Below, piece by piece: positions 25,544-33,446 of a DNA stretch of 44,524 nucleotides. How positions within the stretch are numbered: the stretch's first letter is position 1; each line of letters begins with the position of its first letter. Source of the stretch: Planctomycetota bacterium. Its GTDB lineage: Bacteria; Planctomycetota; SZUA-567; JAKLDR01. A program made the translations under genes and the position numbers. The stretch covers positions 1 through 44,524 of the forward strand of contig JAKLDR010000028.1 of NCBI GenBank assembly GCA_022703445.1, read 5' to 3'. The notes beneath the pieces were generated by a model. That model made no database searches. It was given only the letters and a program-made list of their open reading frames with translations, and was not told the DNA's origin.

Positions 25544-26395
25544 ATGAACCGCCGCAGCGCCGAGGAGAGCATCTTCAAGGGCCTGATGGGCCTGTCGTTC
25601 CTGGCCATCCTGGCCGCCCTGGCGACCATCGTCGGCACGGTGGTCTGGAAGGGCCTGCCGGCCATGAACTGGGACATGCTCACCAAGACGCCCAGCGGCG
25701 GGTTCTACCTGGGCGGCTCGGGGGGGGTGCTCAACGCCATCGTCGGATCGCTGTACCTGGCCGGCGGGGCCACCGTGGCCTCGTCCTGCCTGGCCCTGCC
25801 CATCGTGCTGGGGCTCAACGTCTACGCCCGGAGGGCCTCGCGCCTGGTGACCTTCACCCGCTTCTCCATGGACGTCCTGGCCGGGGTGCCCTCGATCGTC
25901 TTCGGGGCGGTGGGCTACGTGCTGATGGTGGCATTGGGCCTGAAGGCCTCGCTGCTGGCCGGGATCATCGCCGTGGCCCTGCTCATCCTGCCGATCATGA
26001 TCAAGGCCATGGACGAGGTGGTGCGCCTGGTGCCGCAGGAGATGGCCGAGGCCTCGGCCGCGCTGGGAGCCACGCGCCTGGAGACCGCCTTCCTGGTGGT
26101 GGCCCGCCAGGCGCTGCCCGGGCTGGCCACTGCGGTGCTGATCGCCTTCGGCCGGGGAGTGGGCGACGCCGCCTCGGTGCTCTTCACCGCGGGATTCACC
26201 GACAACATTCCCGACTCGCTGATGAGCCCGGCGGCCACCCTGCCGCTGGCGGTCTTCTTCCAGCTGGGCAGCAACCTCCCGGAAGTGCAGGAGCGGGCCT
26301 ACGCCGCCGCCCTGATCCTGATGGCCATGATCCTGATCGTCAGCCTGGTCACCCGGGAGCTGTCCCGGCGACTGTCCCGGCACAACGTCCGGTAG
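25544..26395 (+). CDS. pstA: PstA-like ABC transporter permease
   Basis: A 283-residue permease paired with the preceding one. The EAA loop reads MAEASAALGATRLETAFLVV, and VLAGVPSIVFGAVGYV and FGRGVGDAASVLFTAG are PstA-type phrases. Six membrane segments are expected. The start ATG lies four bases after the pstC stop with a GAGGG site. It ends one base before the ATPase start, so the genes are almost certainly co-translated. Confidence 0.88.
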   Translation: MNRRSAEESIFKGLMGLSFLAILAALATIVGTVVWKGLPAMNWDMLTKTPSGGFYLGGSGGVLNAIVGSLYLAGGATVASSCLALPIVLGLNVYARRASRLVTFTRFSMDVLAGVPSIVFGAVGYVLMVALGLKASLLAGIIAVALLILPIMIKAMDEVVRLVPQEMAEASAALGATRLETAFLVVARQALPGLATAVLIAFGRGVGDAASVLFTAGFTDNIPDSLMSPAATLPLAVFFQLGSNLPEVQERAYAAALILMAMILIVSLVTRELSRRLSRHNVR

Positions 26396-26396
26396 G

Positions 26397-27173
26397 ATGG
26401 AAGCCATGCCCGAGCCAAGCACCACGCACATCTCCGTCCGGAACCTGAGCGTCCACTACGGCGGCCAGCCGGCGCTGAAGAACGTCAGCGTGAACATCCC
26501 CGACCGCAAGATCACCGCGGTGCTGGGCCCCTCGGGCTGCGGCAAGACCACCTTCCTGCGCTGCCTCAACCGCCTGGTGGACACGGTCGACGGGGTGAGC
26601 GTCTCCGGGCAGGTGCTGGTCGACGGCGAGGACCTGTTCGACCCGGCGGCGGAGGTCACCCACATCCGCAAGAAGATGGGCCTGCTCTCCCAGCGGCCCT
26701 ACCCGCTGCCCATGTCCATCTACGACAACGTGGCCTACGGGCCGCGCATCCACGGGCAGAGCGACCGCGGGGAGCTCGACGCCCTGGTCGAACACCATCT
26801 GAAGCTGGCCGGACTCTGGGACGAGGTCAAGGGCCGCCTGCGTGCCCCGGCCACCTCGCTGTCCATCGGCCAGCAGCAGCGGCTGTGCCTGGCCCGCGGG
26901 CTGGCCGTCGGCCCGGAGATAATCCTCGCCGACGAGCCCACTTCGGCGCTCGACCCGATCTCCAGCGCGCACATCGAGGGCAAGTTCAAGGAACTGCGCG
27001 ACCAGTACACCATCGTGATCGTCACCCACATCCTCCGCCAGGCCCGGCGCCTGGCCGACTACGTGATCTTCATGTACATGGGGGAGCTGGTGGAGCACGG
27101 CCCGGCGGCGGAGGTTTTCAACGCCCCCCGGGAGAAGCAGACCCGGGAGTACATCTCCGGGGTCATCAGCTAG
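26397..27173 (+). CDS. pstB: PstB-like ABC transporter ATPase
   Basis: A 258-residue ATPase that should power import through PstCA. It has Walker A GPSGCGKT (44-51), the Q-loop region LLSQRPYPLPMSIYDNVAY with the phosphate-family phrase YGPRIHG, the signature LSIGQQQRLCLARG, Walker B IILADEPTSALD and the switch His in IVIVTHILRQ. Two ATGs three codons apart could serve as the start; I kept the first because it follows the pstA stop by one base. Neither has a good Shine-Dalgarno. No phoU follows; an Rrf2-family gene takes that place. Confidence 0.92.
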   Translation: MEAMPEPSTTHISVRNLSVHYGGQPALKNVSVNIPDRKITAVLGPSGCGKTTFLRCLNRLVDTVDGVSVSGQVLVDGEDLFDPAAEVTHIRKKMGLLSQRPYPLPMSIYDNVAYGPRIHGQSDRGELDALVEHHLKLAGLWDEVKGRLRAPATSLSIGQQQRLCLARGLAVGPEIILADEPTSALDPISSAHIEGKFKELRDQYTIVIVTHILRQARRLADYVIFMYMGELVEHGPAAEVFNAPREKQTREYISGVIS

Positions 27174-27200
27174 CGGCCCGCGGCTGGAAGAGAGGCGGAC

Positions 27201-27617
27201 ATGAAGCTTTCCACCCGCAGCGAGTACGCCTGCCTGGCGCTGCTCGACCTGGCCGAGCGCCACGGCAAGGGTGCAGTCAAGACCGAAGATATCGCCCGCC
27301 GCCGCAAGATCCCGCGCAAGTACCTCGAGCAGATCCTGCTCCAGCTGCAGAGGGCCGGCTACGTGCAGAGCCGCCGCGGGGCGCACGGCGGCCACAGCCT
27401 GGCCCGGGCACCGGAGGAGATCAGCCTGGCCGAGATCATCAGGAAGATGGACGGGGCGCTGGCTCCCACCAAGGCGGTCAGCAAATTCTTCTACGAGCCC
27501 GGCCCCCTGGAGCAGAGCCCGGCGCTGCTGCGCGTGCTCCGCGACATCCGCGACTACGTGGCCGACCGGCTGGAGAACACCTCCCTCGCCGATCTGGTCG
27601 GAAAGAAGCGCGGCTGA
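27201..27617 (+). CDS. Rrf2-family transcriptional regulator without Fe-S cysteines
   Basis: A 138-residue winged-helix regulator of the Rrf2 family. The N-terminus MKLSTRSEYACLALLDLA, the recognition-helix region KIPRKYLEQILLQLQRAGY and the wing VQSRRGAHGGHSLAR are all typical. IscR, NsrR and RsrR hold an iron-sulphur cluster with three closely spaced cysteines after the wing; this protein has none there, only one Cys at residue 11, so it should sense something else. It is the last gene of the pst-like operon, 27 bases after pstB and preceded by AGAGGCGG, and probably controls it. A long hairpin closes the unit. Confidence 0.9.
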   Translation: MKLSTRSEYACLALLDLAERHGKGAVKTEDIARRRKIPRKYLEQILLQLQRAGYVQSRRGAHGGHSLARAPEEISLAEIIRKMDGALAPTKAVSKFFYEPGPLEQSPALLRVLRDIRDYVADRLENTSLADLVGKKRG

Positions 27618-27645
27618 GGGGCCGCTCCCGGGATCGCCTGGAAAA

Positions 27646-27681
27646 GCGCGGGGCCGGTCCGTGGAAGGACCGGCCCCGCGC
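27646..27681. terminator. Bidirectional terminator between the transporter operon and the barrel gene
   Basis: A perfect 15-base inverted repeat, GCGCGGGGCCGGTCC and its complement, with a six-base loop. On the minus strand it is followed by TTTTCC, so it is best as the terminator of the leftward barrel gene; for the rightward operon it lacks a T-run. Confidence 0.85.
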
Positions 27682-27693
27682 GTGTTCAGGCTG

Positions 27694-28545
27694 CTAGAAG
27701 CTGATTCCGACGCTGAAGAACGGACCGTGCCGGGAGCTCTCCAGCAGATAGAGGTCCCCGGAGCCCTCCTGGGCGCCGCCGTCGGTCTTGAGCCACTGAG
27801 CCTCGTAGCCCAGACGGAAGATCAGCGCATCGCTCTGGTAGCTGGCGGCCACGGACCAGGTATAGCCGAAGGCCTTGCAGGAGTCCTGGGCGGTGCCGTC
27901 GGCGTCGGCGTCGAGCAGGAGCCAGGGCATCACGGCGGCGCCGGCGGACAGGCCCCAGCCGTCGACCCCGCCATCGGGGTAGCTGTCCCCGAGGTGCCAG
28001 AAGCCGCGCAACCCGAACTGCGGACCGTACCAGCGCGCGTCGTAGGTGGCGCTGTTGCCGCCGGCCAGGTCGTAGTCGAAGGACTCCTGGAACACCCTCA
28101 GTCCCGCGTAGACTTGCGTGTAGGACTGGGGCAGGGCGTGTTCCGGCGCCAGGGGGGAGCTGCGTCCCGCCAGGCAGAGGCCGAGGTTCAGCTCGAAGAG
28201 CCCGAAGGAGGCTTCGCAGTCCTCGCCCCCGTCGGTTTCGCCGCCGCTGTCGGAGATGGAGGTACCCAGCCGCCCCCAGACCGAGACCCAGGAATGGTCG
28301 GGCAGAGGCACCTCGCCCTCGAGCAGGGCCATGATGTTGCGGCCGTGGTCGAAATCGTTGACGACCGCGCCGCTGACCACCTTGGTGTCTCCGGAGGTCA
28401 GCCAGAGGCGGATGCCGAACTCGGGGCGGGCCTCGTCGGCCTCCACCTGGAAGAGTCGGGGGTGGTCTTCGTATTCCTCGGCCAGGGCCCGGCCCGTGAG
28501 CGCCAGAGCAACCATCAGCAGAAGCGAACTCAGGATCCTGGTCAT
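27694..28545 (-). CDS. Outer-membrane beta-barrel protein
   Basis: A 283-residue exported protein with signal peptide residues 1-22 (LSSLLLMVALALTGRALA). The mature part alternates hydrophobic and polar residues in strands (WLTSGDTKVVSGAV, YTWSVAASYQSDALIFRLGY) with Gly/Asp-rich turns, and it ends in Phe (FFSVGISF), the usual signal for barrel insertion. The substrate, if it is a pore, is unknown; an acidic cluster near residues 105-115 could bind cations. The GGAGGTTA site eight bases before the ATG fixes the start. Its own promoter and a terminator surround it. Confidence 0.82.
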   Translation of the reverse strand: MTRILSSLLLMVALALTGRALAEEYEDHPRLFQVEADEARPEFGIRLWLTSGDTKVVSGAVVNDFDHGRNIMALLEGEVPLPDHSWVSVWGRLGTSISDSGGETDGGEDCEASFGLFELNLGLCLAGRSSPLAPEHALPQSYTQVYAGLRVFQESFDYDLAGGNSATYDARWYGPQFGLRGFWHLGDSYPDGGVDGWGLSAGAAVMPWLLLDADADGTAQDSCKAFGYTWSVAASYQSDALIFRLGYEAQWLKTDGGAQEGSGDLYLLESSRHGPFFSVGISF

Positions 28546-28630
28546 TTCATTAACCTCCGGCCGGCCTGGCCGGCCTGCTCGCACGTCCACAGGCGCGACC
28601 CCTCCCGGCGATGCGCCGGAAGTGTGGCCC

Positions 28631-28659
28631 ATTCAACCCATTCGGGGCCGGTTTGTCAA
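28631..28659 (-). promoter_or_regulatory. Sigma-70 type promoter of the barrel gene
   Basis: On the minus strand TTGACA (28659-28654) and TTGAAT (28636-28631) are 17 bases apart. The leader of about 80 bases contains two self-complementary stretches, CCGGCG...CGCCGG and GGCCGGCCAGGCCGGCC; the second ends just before the ribosome site and could limit translation. Confidence 0.6.
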
Positions 28660-28662
28660 GGG

Positions 28663-29373
28663 CTAACCCCGGAGGTCCAGTAGTTCCCCGAGCATCTGGT
28701 CCTGGGTTCGCAGGGAGGCGATCCCGGCGCGCAGCGCGGCCCGGGTGGCGATTTCGTCGGTTATCTCGCGGGACAGCTCCACGCCGGAGCCCTCCAGGAA
28801 CCCGCCGATGATCTCGCCGAAGGACCCGGTGCCGGCCTCGCCGGCCACGGCCAGGCCGCTTGCGGCCCCCGGAGAGAAGAGCCCGCCGCCGACGGCTTCA
28901 AGGCCGTCGGGGTTGGCGAAGCGGTAGAGCGGGATCCGCCCGAGAGTGTTGCGGGAGCCGTCGGCCATGGTGGCGGTCAGCTCCCCGGAGCGAGACACCT
29001 CCACGGCCACGGCGTTCTCCGGAACGGCGAAACCGGTCATCAGCCGGTTGCCGGCCGAATCCACCACCCGCCCGGAGCCGTCGACGCCGAAGGCTCCGAG
29101 TCGCGTGTAGCGTGTGCCGCGGGGCGTGTCGACCGCCAGGTAGCCCTGCCCGGCCACGGCCAGGTCCAGCGGCCGCCCGGTTGGCTCGGGCGCGCCGCCC
29201 GTTCCGCTTCGCGTCACAGAGTCGACGGCCGCGCCGCCGGCGGCCAGCTCCGACTGGTGCGCGCGGCGCGGCTGGAAGGCCGGCGTCAGGGCGTTGGCGA
29301 TGTTGTTGGCGGTGACGTCCTGGCGGTCGAAGGCCGCGCGGAGCGAGGATACGGCGATGCTGAAGTTGACCAT
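28663..29373 (-). CDS. Flagellar basal-body rod protein (FlgF/FlgG family)
   Basis: A 236-residue protein of the hook-basal-body rod family. The N-terminus MVNFSIAVSSLRAAFDRQDVT followed by ANNIANALTPAFQ is the conserved rod helix with the ANNIAN box, and PLDLAVAGQGYLAVDTPRG with YTRLGAFGVDGSG matches the FlgF/FlgG core. The last 40 residues (SREITDEIATRAALRAG) form the C-terminal rod helix, near LSREMVDLI in the family. It is a little shorter than FlgG, so FlgF is more likely. The protein is exported by the flagellar secretion apparatus. No other flagellar gene is in the window. A GGGAGG site precedes the ATG. Confidence 0.85.
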   Translation of the reverse strand: MVNFSIAVSSLRAAFDRQDVTANNIANALTPAFQPRRAHQSELAAGGAAVDSVTRSGTGGAPEPTGRPLDLAVAGQGYLAVDTPRGTRYTRLGAFGVDGSGRVVDSAGNRLMTGFAVPENAVAVEVSRSGELTATMADGSRNTLGRIPLYRFANPDGLEAVGGGLFSPGAASGLAVAGEAGTGSFGEIIGGFLEGSGVELSREITDEIATRAALRAGIASLRTQDQMLGELLDLRG

Positions 29374-29560
29374 GGCTGCCTCCCTGCCGGTGCACGGTCC
29401 GCGGCGGGAGCCTCCCTGGCTTCCGCCGCCGATAGTATGGCCCGGTTCGCGGAGAAAAGCAACAGGACGGGGCCGGAGGCGGACGCCGCGCGCGCCGGGA
29501 TGCAGATGAACCTGGCCGCCCCGGCCGCGTTGTACTCTGTGGAGGCCGCGGCCATCCGGC

Positions 29561-29588
29561 TTGACACCCCCCGGTGGCGGGGTACACT
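29561..29588 (+). promoter_or_regulatory. Sigma-70 type promoter for the membrane protein-aroB unit
   Basis: TTGACA (29561-29566) and TACACT (29583-29588) are 16 bases apart. Transcription starts near 29595, leaving a leader of about 20 bases. Confidence 0.7.
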
Positions 29589-29613
29589 GGGCCTCCGAAA
29601 GGACCGGTCGGAC

Positions 29614-30936
29614 ATGGACCTATCCAGGAAGGGACTGCACAAGGGGCGGCCCAACTTGTTCGCGGACGTGATCGACCGCTGCAAGCACGAAGGCGATTTC
29701 CAGGGCGCCTGGCGCATGTCCTCCAACAAGAACCAGGAAGGCCAGAGCAGCTGGCTGCGCCGCGGAATGCTCTTCTTCACCGTGGCGGTGGCTGCCGTTC
29801 TGGTCGTCGCCATGGTGGTCATGTTCCAGAAGACCAAGAACGAGCCGCAGTCTCCCCACCTGCCGATCAGTCGGCCGGTTGGCGCGCCGCCTCCGACCGT
29901 GCCGGGCACCCCGCCGCCGCCGTGGAAGGGATCCCTGGCCGCGGACCCGGTGCCGCCCGGCGTCCGGACCGCCGGAGCCGATGAAACCGGCCCGGATGCC
30001 GCGAAGCCGGCGGACGGCGCGGAAGCTCCGGCCGGCCCGGACGCGGCGAACCCTCCGAAGCGGCCGACCGCCTCCGGCGCCCCGGCGGAGAAGGCCGTGG
30101 TCAGGGAGATCGAGCGGGATGGCGGGCGCTTCGTCTTCCGCCCGATGCTGCCGGAGTTCAAGCCGCTCCAGGACCTCGACCCGAACTACATCGAGGACCA
30201 TTCCTGGGACGACATCCGCTGGCCCGACGAAGCCAACGACATCAAGAAGGAAACCGAGGCGGTGGAGCACATCTTCCGCTTCATCCGCACGCACGGTGCC
30301 GACCTGAGCCGCCGCGCCACGCCCGGGGTCCTGCACGGCGACCTGCTCAAGGAACCGGAGTCCCACCGTGGGCAGGTGATCCACACCCGGGTGCTGGTGG
30401 TCAAGAAGTACATGAACTTCGGCTGGCCGAAGAACGACTCCGGGGTGCAGGACACCACCATGTTGTTCTGCTACCCCACCAACGTGAGCTTCGGCCGGGC
30501 CATCTACGTCGTCCTGGCCGCCCAGCCCCCGGAGGACTTCAAGGAGGAGGAGCTCTACGACCTCACCGGGGTCTTCTGGAAGCGCTACCCGTACGTCAAC
30601 GGGAAGAACGAGTGGCAGTGGCACCCGCTGGTCCTGACGGCACGGATGACCCCTGCGCCGGTGTCGAGCCAGACCTCCCACCAGTTGGCCATCTGGATCG
30701 TGGTGGTTGCGGCGGTGCTGATCATCGGCATGCTCTTCCTGGTCCGCGGGGAGACGCGCGAAGGGCAGGCCAAGCGCGCCGCCCGGATCGAGCGCCGCCG
30801 CCGCGGGCAGAAGCTGCCCTTGCGCCACGACGGCTTGGCCCCGCTGCAGCCGGCCGGCGACCCGCACGAGGGGCCGGGGCGGGATGGCGGCGGGAGCGCC
30901 GGGGGCGGAGGTCCGAACCCGCCCGGGTCGGCCTGA
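29614..30936 (+). CDS. Two-helix membrane protein with large extracytoplasmic domain, unknown function
   Basis: A 440-residue protein with a short cytoplasmic start (residues 1-50), a membrane helix at about 52-71 (LFFTVAVAAVLVVAMVVMF), a Pro-rich, Gly-rich linker to about 160, a compact domain at about 165-350 and a second helix near 357-377 (LAIWIVVVAAVLIIGMLFLV). The compact domain holds HRGQVIHTRVLVVKKYMNF and YDLTGVFWKRYPYV, an OB-like beta pattern by eye, similar in layout to other exported proteins here, but with no known function. A short basic tail follows. Its stop overlaps the aroB start as TGATG, so the two are co-translated, which is an odd partnership. Confidence 0.72.
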   Translation: MDLSRKGLHKGRPNLFADVIDRCKHEGDFQGAWRMSSNKNQEGQSSWLRRGMLFFTVAVAAVLVVAMVVMFQKTKNEPQSPHLPISRPVGAPPPTVPGTPPPPWKGSLAADPVPPGVRTAGADETGPDAAKPADGAEAPAGPDAANPPKRPTASGAPAEKAVVREIERDGGRFVFRPMLPEFKPLQDLDPNYIEDHSWDDIRWPDEANDIKKETEAVEHIFRFIRTHGADLSRRATPGVLHGDLLKEPESHRGQVIHTRVLVVKKYMNFGWPKNDSGVQDTTMLFCYPTNVSFGRAIYVVLAAQPPEDFKEEELYDLTGVFWKRYPYVNGKNEWQWHPLVLTARMTPAPVSSQTSHQLAIWIVVVAAVLIIGMLFLVRGETREGQAKRAARIERRRRGQKLPLRHDGLAPLQPAGDPHEGPGRDGGGSAGGGGPNPPGSA

Positions 30937-32033
30937 TGCCGGCCATCCAGGTCCGCACAGCCGCCGGCGGCGCTTATCGGGTTGAGCTGGCCCCCGGCGC
31001 GCTCGGTCGCCTGGGGAGCCTGGCCGCCGGCGCGCTGGGCGGCCCGAGGCGGGTCCTGCTGGTCAGCGACGCCAACGTCTGGCCGCTCCATGGCCCGCGT
31101 TCGGTCGAGTCGCTCCGCGCCGCGGGCTTCGAGCCGTCCGAGGCGATCATCGAGGCCGGAGAGCAGGCCAAGCGCCTGGCCACGGTCGAACGCCTGTGCG
31201 AGGCCGCCCTGGAAGCCCGTTTGGACCGGTCCGGGGCGGTGGTGGCGCTTGGCGGGGGCGTGGTCGGCGACATCGCCGGCCTGGTCGCGGCCCTCTACAT
31301 GCGCGGGATCCCCCATGTCCAGGTCCCGACCACACTGCTGGCCATGGTGGACAGCTCGGTGGGCGGAAAGACCGCCGTGGACCTGGCCGGCGGGAAGAAC
31401 CTGGTCGGGGCGTTCCACCAGCCGGCCGCAGTGGTTGCCGACCCGGAGGCCCTGCGGACGCTGCCGGAGCGCGAGCTCTCCGCGGGGGCCGCGGAGGTGG
31501 TCAAGGCCGGCCTGCTGGGCGACCCGGGGCTCTTCGGACTGGTCGAGGGCAACCCCGCCGGGCTGCTGGCGCGCGACGGGGCGGTGCTGTCCGAGGCCAT
31601 CGCCCGGTCGGTGGAGGTCAAGCGCCGCGCCGTGGAGGCCGACGAGCGCGAGACCGGCGACGGGCCCAGGGCGCTGCTCAACCTGGGGCACACCTTCGGC
31701 CACGCCCTCGAGACCCTCCGCGGCTACCAGGGCATCCTGCACGGCGAGGCGGTGGCCGTGGGCATGGTCCTGGCCGCCCGGCTGTCCGCGGCTCTCGGCC
31801 GGCTTTCTGCCGGGGACGCGGCCAGGGTGGAGCGGCTGCTGGCCTCGCTTGGCCTGCCGGTGGCCCTGGGGGCGGATGCGGACCGCCGCCGGCTCTTCGA
31901 GCTGATGGGCCGCGACAAGAAGAACCGCGCCGGGCGGCTTCGCCTGGTGCTGCCCGTGGCCATCGGCCGGGCCGAGATCGCCGCGGATGTCCCGGACGAG
32001 AAGGTGCGCAGGGTCCTGGAGGACAGTCCGTAG
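30936..32033 (+). CDS. aroB: 3-dehydroquinate synthase
   Basis: A 365-residue enzyme that converts DAHP to 3-dehydroquinate, the second step of the shikimate pathway, using zinc and NAD. Typical signatures are the GEQAKRLATVE region, the nucleotide loop ALGGGVVGDIAGLVAA, VPTTLLAMVDSSVGGKTAVD and KNLVGAFHQP. The metal ligands lie in GAAEVVKAG (Glu), LGHTFGHALE (His) and LHGEAVAVGM (His). Length is normal for AroB. The start overlaps the preceding stop (TGATG). No other shikimate gene is nearby. Confidence 0.95.
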   Translation: MPAIQVRTAAGGAYRVELAPGALGRLGSLAAGALGGPRRVLLVSDANVWPLHGPRSVESLRAAGFEPSEAIIEAGEQAKRLATVERLCEAALEARLDRSGAVVALGGGVVGDIAGLVAALYMRGIPHVQVPTTLLAMVDSSVGGKTAVDLAGGKNLVGAFHQPAAVVADPEALRTLPERELSAGAAEVVKAGLLGDPGLFGLVEGNPAGLLARDGAVLSEAIARSVEVKRRAVEADERETGDGPRALLNLGHTFGHALETLRGYQGILHGEAVAVGMVLAARLSAALGRLSAGDAARVERLLASLGLPVALGADADRRRLFELMGRDKKNRAGRLRLVLPVAIGRAEIAADVPDEKVRRVLEDSP

Positions 32034-32106
32034 CCGGGTCACCAGCCGCAGGGCAATGCCGCCGGGCAGGGCCGGCGGCCGGCTCATCTTCCCCCTCGAA
32101 AAGTCC

Positions 32107-32135
32107 TTGCCACGCCGGGAACGGAAAGCTATAAT
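32107..32135 (+). promoter_or_regulatory. Sigma-70 type promoter of the envelope operon
   Basis: TTGCCA (32107-32112) and a perfect TATAAT (32130-32135) are 17 bases apart. It should drive the three genes that end at the terminator at 34234. Confidence 0.75.
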
Positions 32136-32206
32136 CCGCGCCGTCTCCGGCGGTCCGGATGTCCGGGGCGCCGAGAGGGATAGCGAGAGCGTCGGGAGGC
32201 GCGTTC

Positions 32207-32602
32207 TTGAGACGCCCCACGTGGCTCGAAACCCTGCTGCTCATTGCCCTGGCCGTCGCCATGACGGCGCTGCTGGTCCGCGACGGCGGCCCGGTCCGCG
32301 AGGCTTTGGCGGGCGGCGGCGGAGGGGCCAACGGGGTGGTCGCCCTGACCGCCCAGAACGTCGGCACCGGCCGGGCCGAGCTGCTCTACATCGTGGACAC
32401 CGCCAAGCAGCGCATCTGCGTCTACAGCTGGAACGGCACCCGCCTGGGGCTGGTGGCGGCCCGGGCCTTCGATTATGACCTTGAAGTTCTGGACTCTTCC
32501 GGAGATAAGACCATCGAGAGCGCGGAGGGCGCCGCCCGGGGCTACGTGAAGGCCCAGGTGGAGAGCTTCCGCCGGCAGAAGGAACTTCAGCCGCCCAAAT
32601 GA
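32207..32602 (+). CDS. Small single-helix membrane protein, unknown function
   Basis: A 131-residue protein with one N-terminal membrane helix (LLLIALAVAMTALLV, about 9-23), a Gly-rich hinge and a soluble domain with LLYIVDTAKQRICVYSWNG and RAFDYDLEVLDSS, which looks like a single beta-propeller-type strand unit. I chose the TTG start because GGGAGG lies seven bases before it; an in-frame ATG at 32159 lacks a ribosome site. Homologues I would expect are small anchored proteins of planctomycete-type bacteria, a memory-based guess. It is followed 30 bases later by the HTH-membrane gene. Confidence 0.65.
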   Translation: MRRPTWLETLLLIALAVAMTALLVRDGGPVREALAGGGGGANGVVALTAQNVGTGRAELLYIVDTAKQRICVYSWNGTRLGLVAARAFDYDLEVLDSSGDKTIESAEGAARGYVKAQVESFRRQKELQPPK

Positions 32603-32632
32603 CCGGGCGGCGGACCGAGGGGAGGAACGGCG

Positions 32633-33385
32633 ATGCCTGAAGAGATGATCGGTTTCGAAGAGGCAATGCGGCGGCTGCAGCTCAGCGAGGAGGAACTGCA
32701 GAACTTGGTCACCTCCGGCACGCTGCGCGCGTTCCGGGCGGGCGGCGAGATGAAGTTCAAGGTCGCCGACCTCGACGGCCTAAAGAAGGAGCGCGAGACC
32801 GAGCCGACCATCATCATCCCGGCGGCGGGCGGTCCGGCCGGCGGCGAGATCAAGGTCGAGATGCCCGACGATTTGGTCGTCGACGAGTCGGCCCAAACCG
32901 TGGTCGGCGGCGGCGAAGCCGCCACGCCCACCGTGGCCATCCCCGAGCAGGGCACCGAGGAACTGGTCTTCGACGACAAGGAGCTCGAGGTCCTGCCGCT
33001 CGAGGAAGAGGCCGCCGGCACCCAGGCCGCCGGCGAGGCCGCCACCGTGGTGGAAGAGGCCAGCGCCCCCGGCGAGATCACCGTGGCCGAGGACGGCGCC
33101 GTCGAGGCCGCCCCCAAGAAGAGCGCCTCCGGCCGCCGGCCGCTGTCCAGCCGCGCGGCCTCGATCAGCCGCCGCCGCTCGGCGGCCTTCGAAGTCCGCA
33201 AGGGCTCGCCGATCATGACCATCGTGCTGGGCCTGACCGCCGCTGGCTGCATCTTCACGCTGAGCGTCTTCGGCGTCATCGTGGCCAAGGGCTACCGCGC
33301 CGGCACCGCGCCGGCCGACCAGATGTACGTGCCCGGCTACCTGGAGAGCGCCTACCAGAAGATGTCCGGCTGGGGCGAGAAATAG
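32633..33385 (+). CDS. Membrane protein with excisionase-like helix-turn-helix
   Basis: A 250-residue protein. Residues 4-50 form a MerR/excisionase-like HTH (FEEAMRRLQLSEEELQNLV, then GTLRAFRAGGEMKFKVADL). Residues 60-165 are acidic and low-complexity. A basic patch (SGRRPLSSRAASISRRRS) comes before one transmembrane helix at about 203-225 (IVLGLTAAGCIFTLSVFGVIV), and a short tail would be outside the cytoplasm. The layout puts a DNA-binding-like head in the cytoplasm tethered to the inner membrane. It lies between a small anchored protein and an OmpA-type lipoprotein, which hints at an envelope role. Confidence 0.75.
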   Translation: MPEEMIGFEEAMRRLQLSEEELQNLVTSGTLRAFRAGGEMKFKVADLDGLKKERETEPTIIIPAAGGPAGGEIKVEMPDDLVVDESAQTVVGGGEAATPTVAIPEQGTEELVFDDKELEVLPLEEEAAGTQAAGEAATVVEEASAPGEITVAEDGAVEAAPKKSASGRRPLSSRAASISRRRSAAFEVRKGSPIMTIVLGLTAAGCIFTLSVFGVIVAKGYRAGTAPADQMYVPGYLESAYQKMSGWGEK

Positions 33386-33446
33386 CCAAGCCAAGGGGCC
33401 GGTTCGTCCGGGCCCGCTCCCGGAGGGGGAAAGAGGAGGAGAAGTG

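Noticed and set aside
29374..29450. A GCCGATAG sequence resembling a flagellar sigma-28 -10 element near the rod gene
   Set aside because: It is on the opposite strand to the rod gene and has no -35 partner (TAAA) at the right distance.
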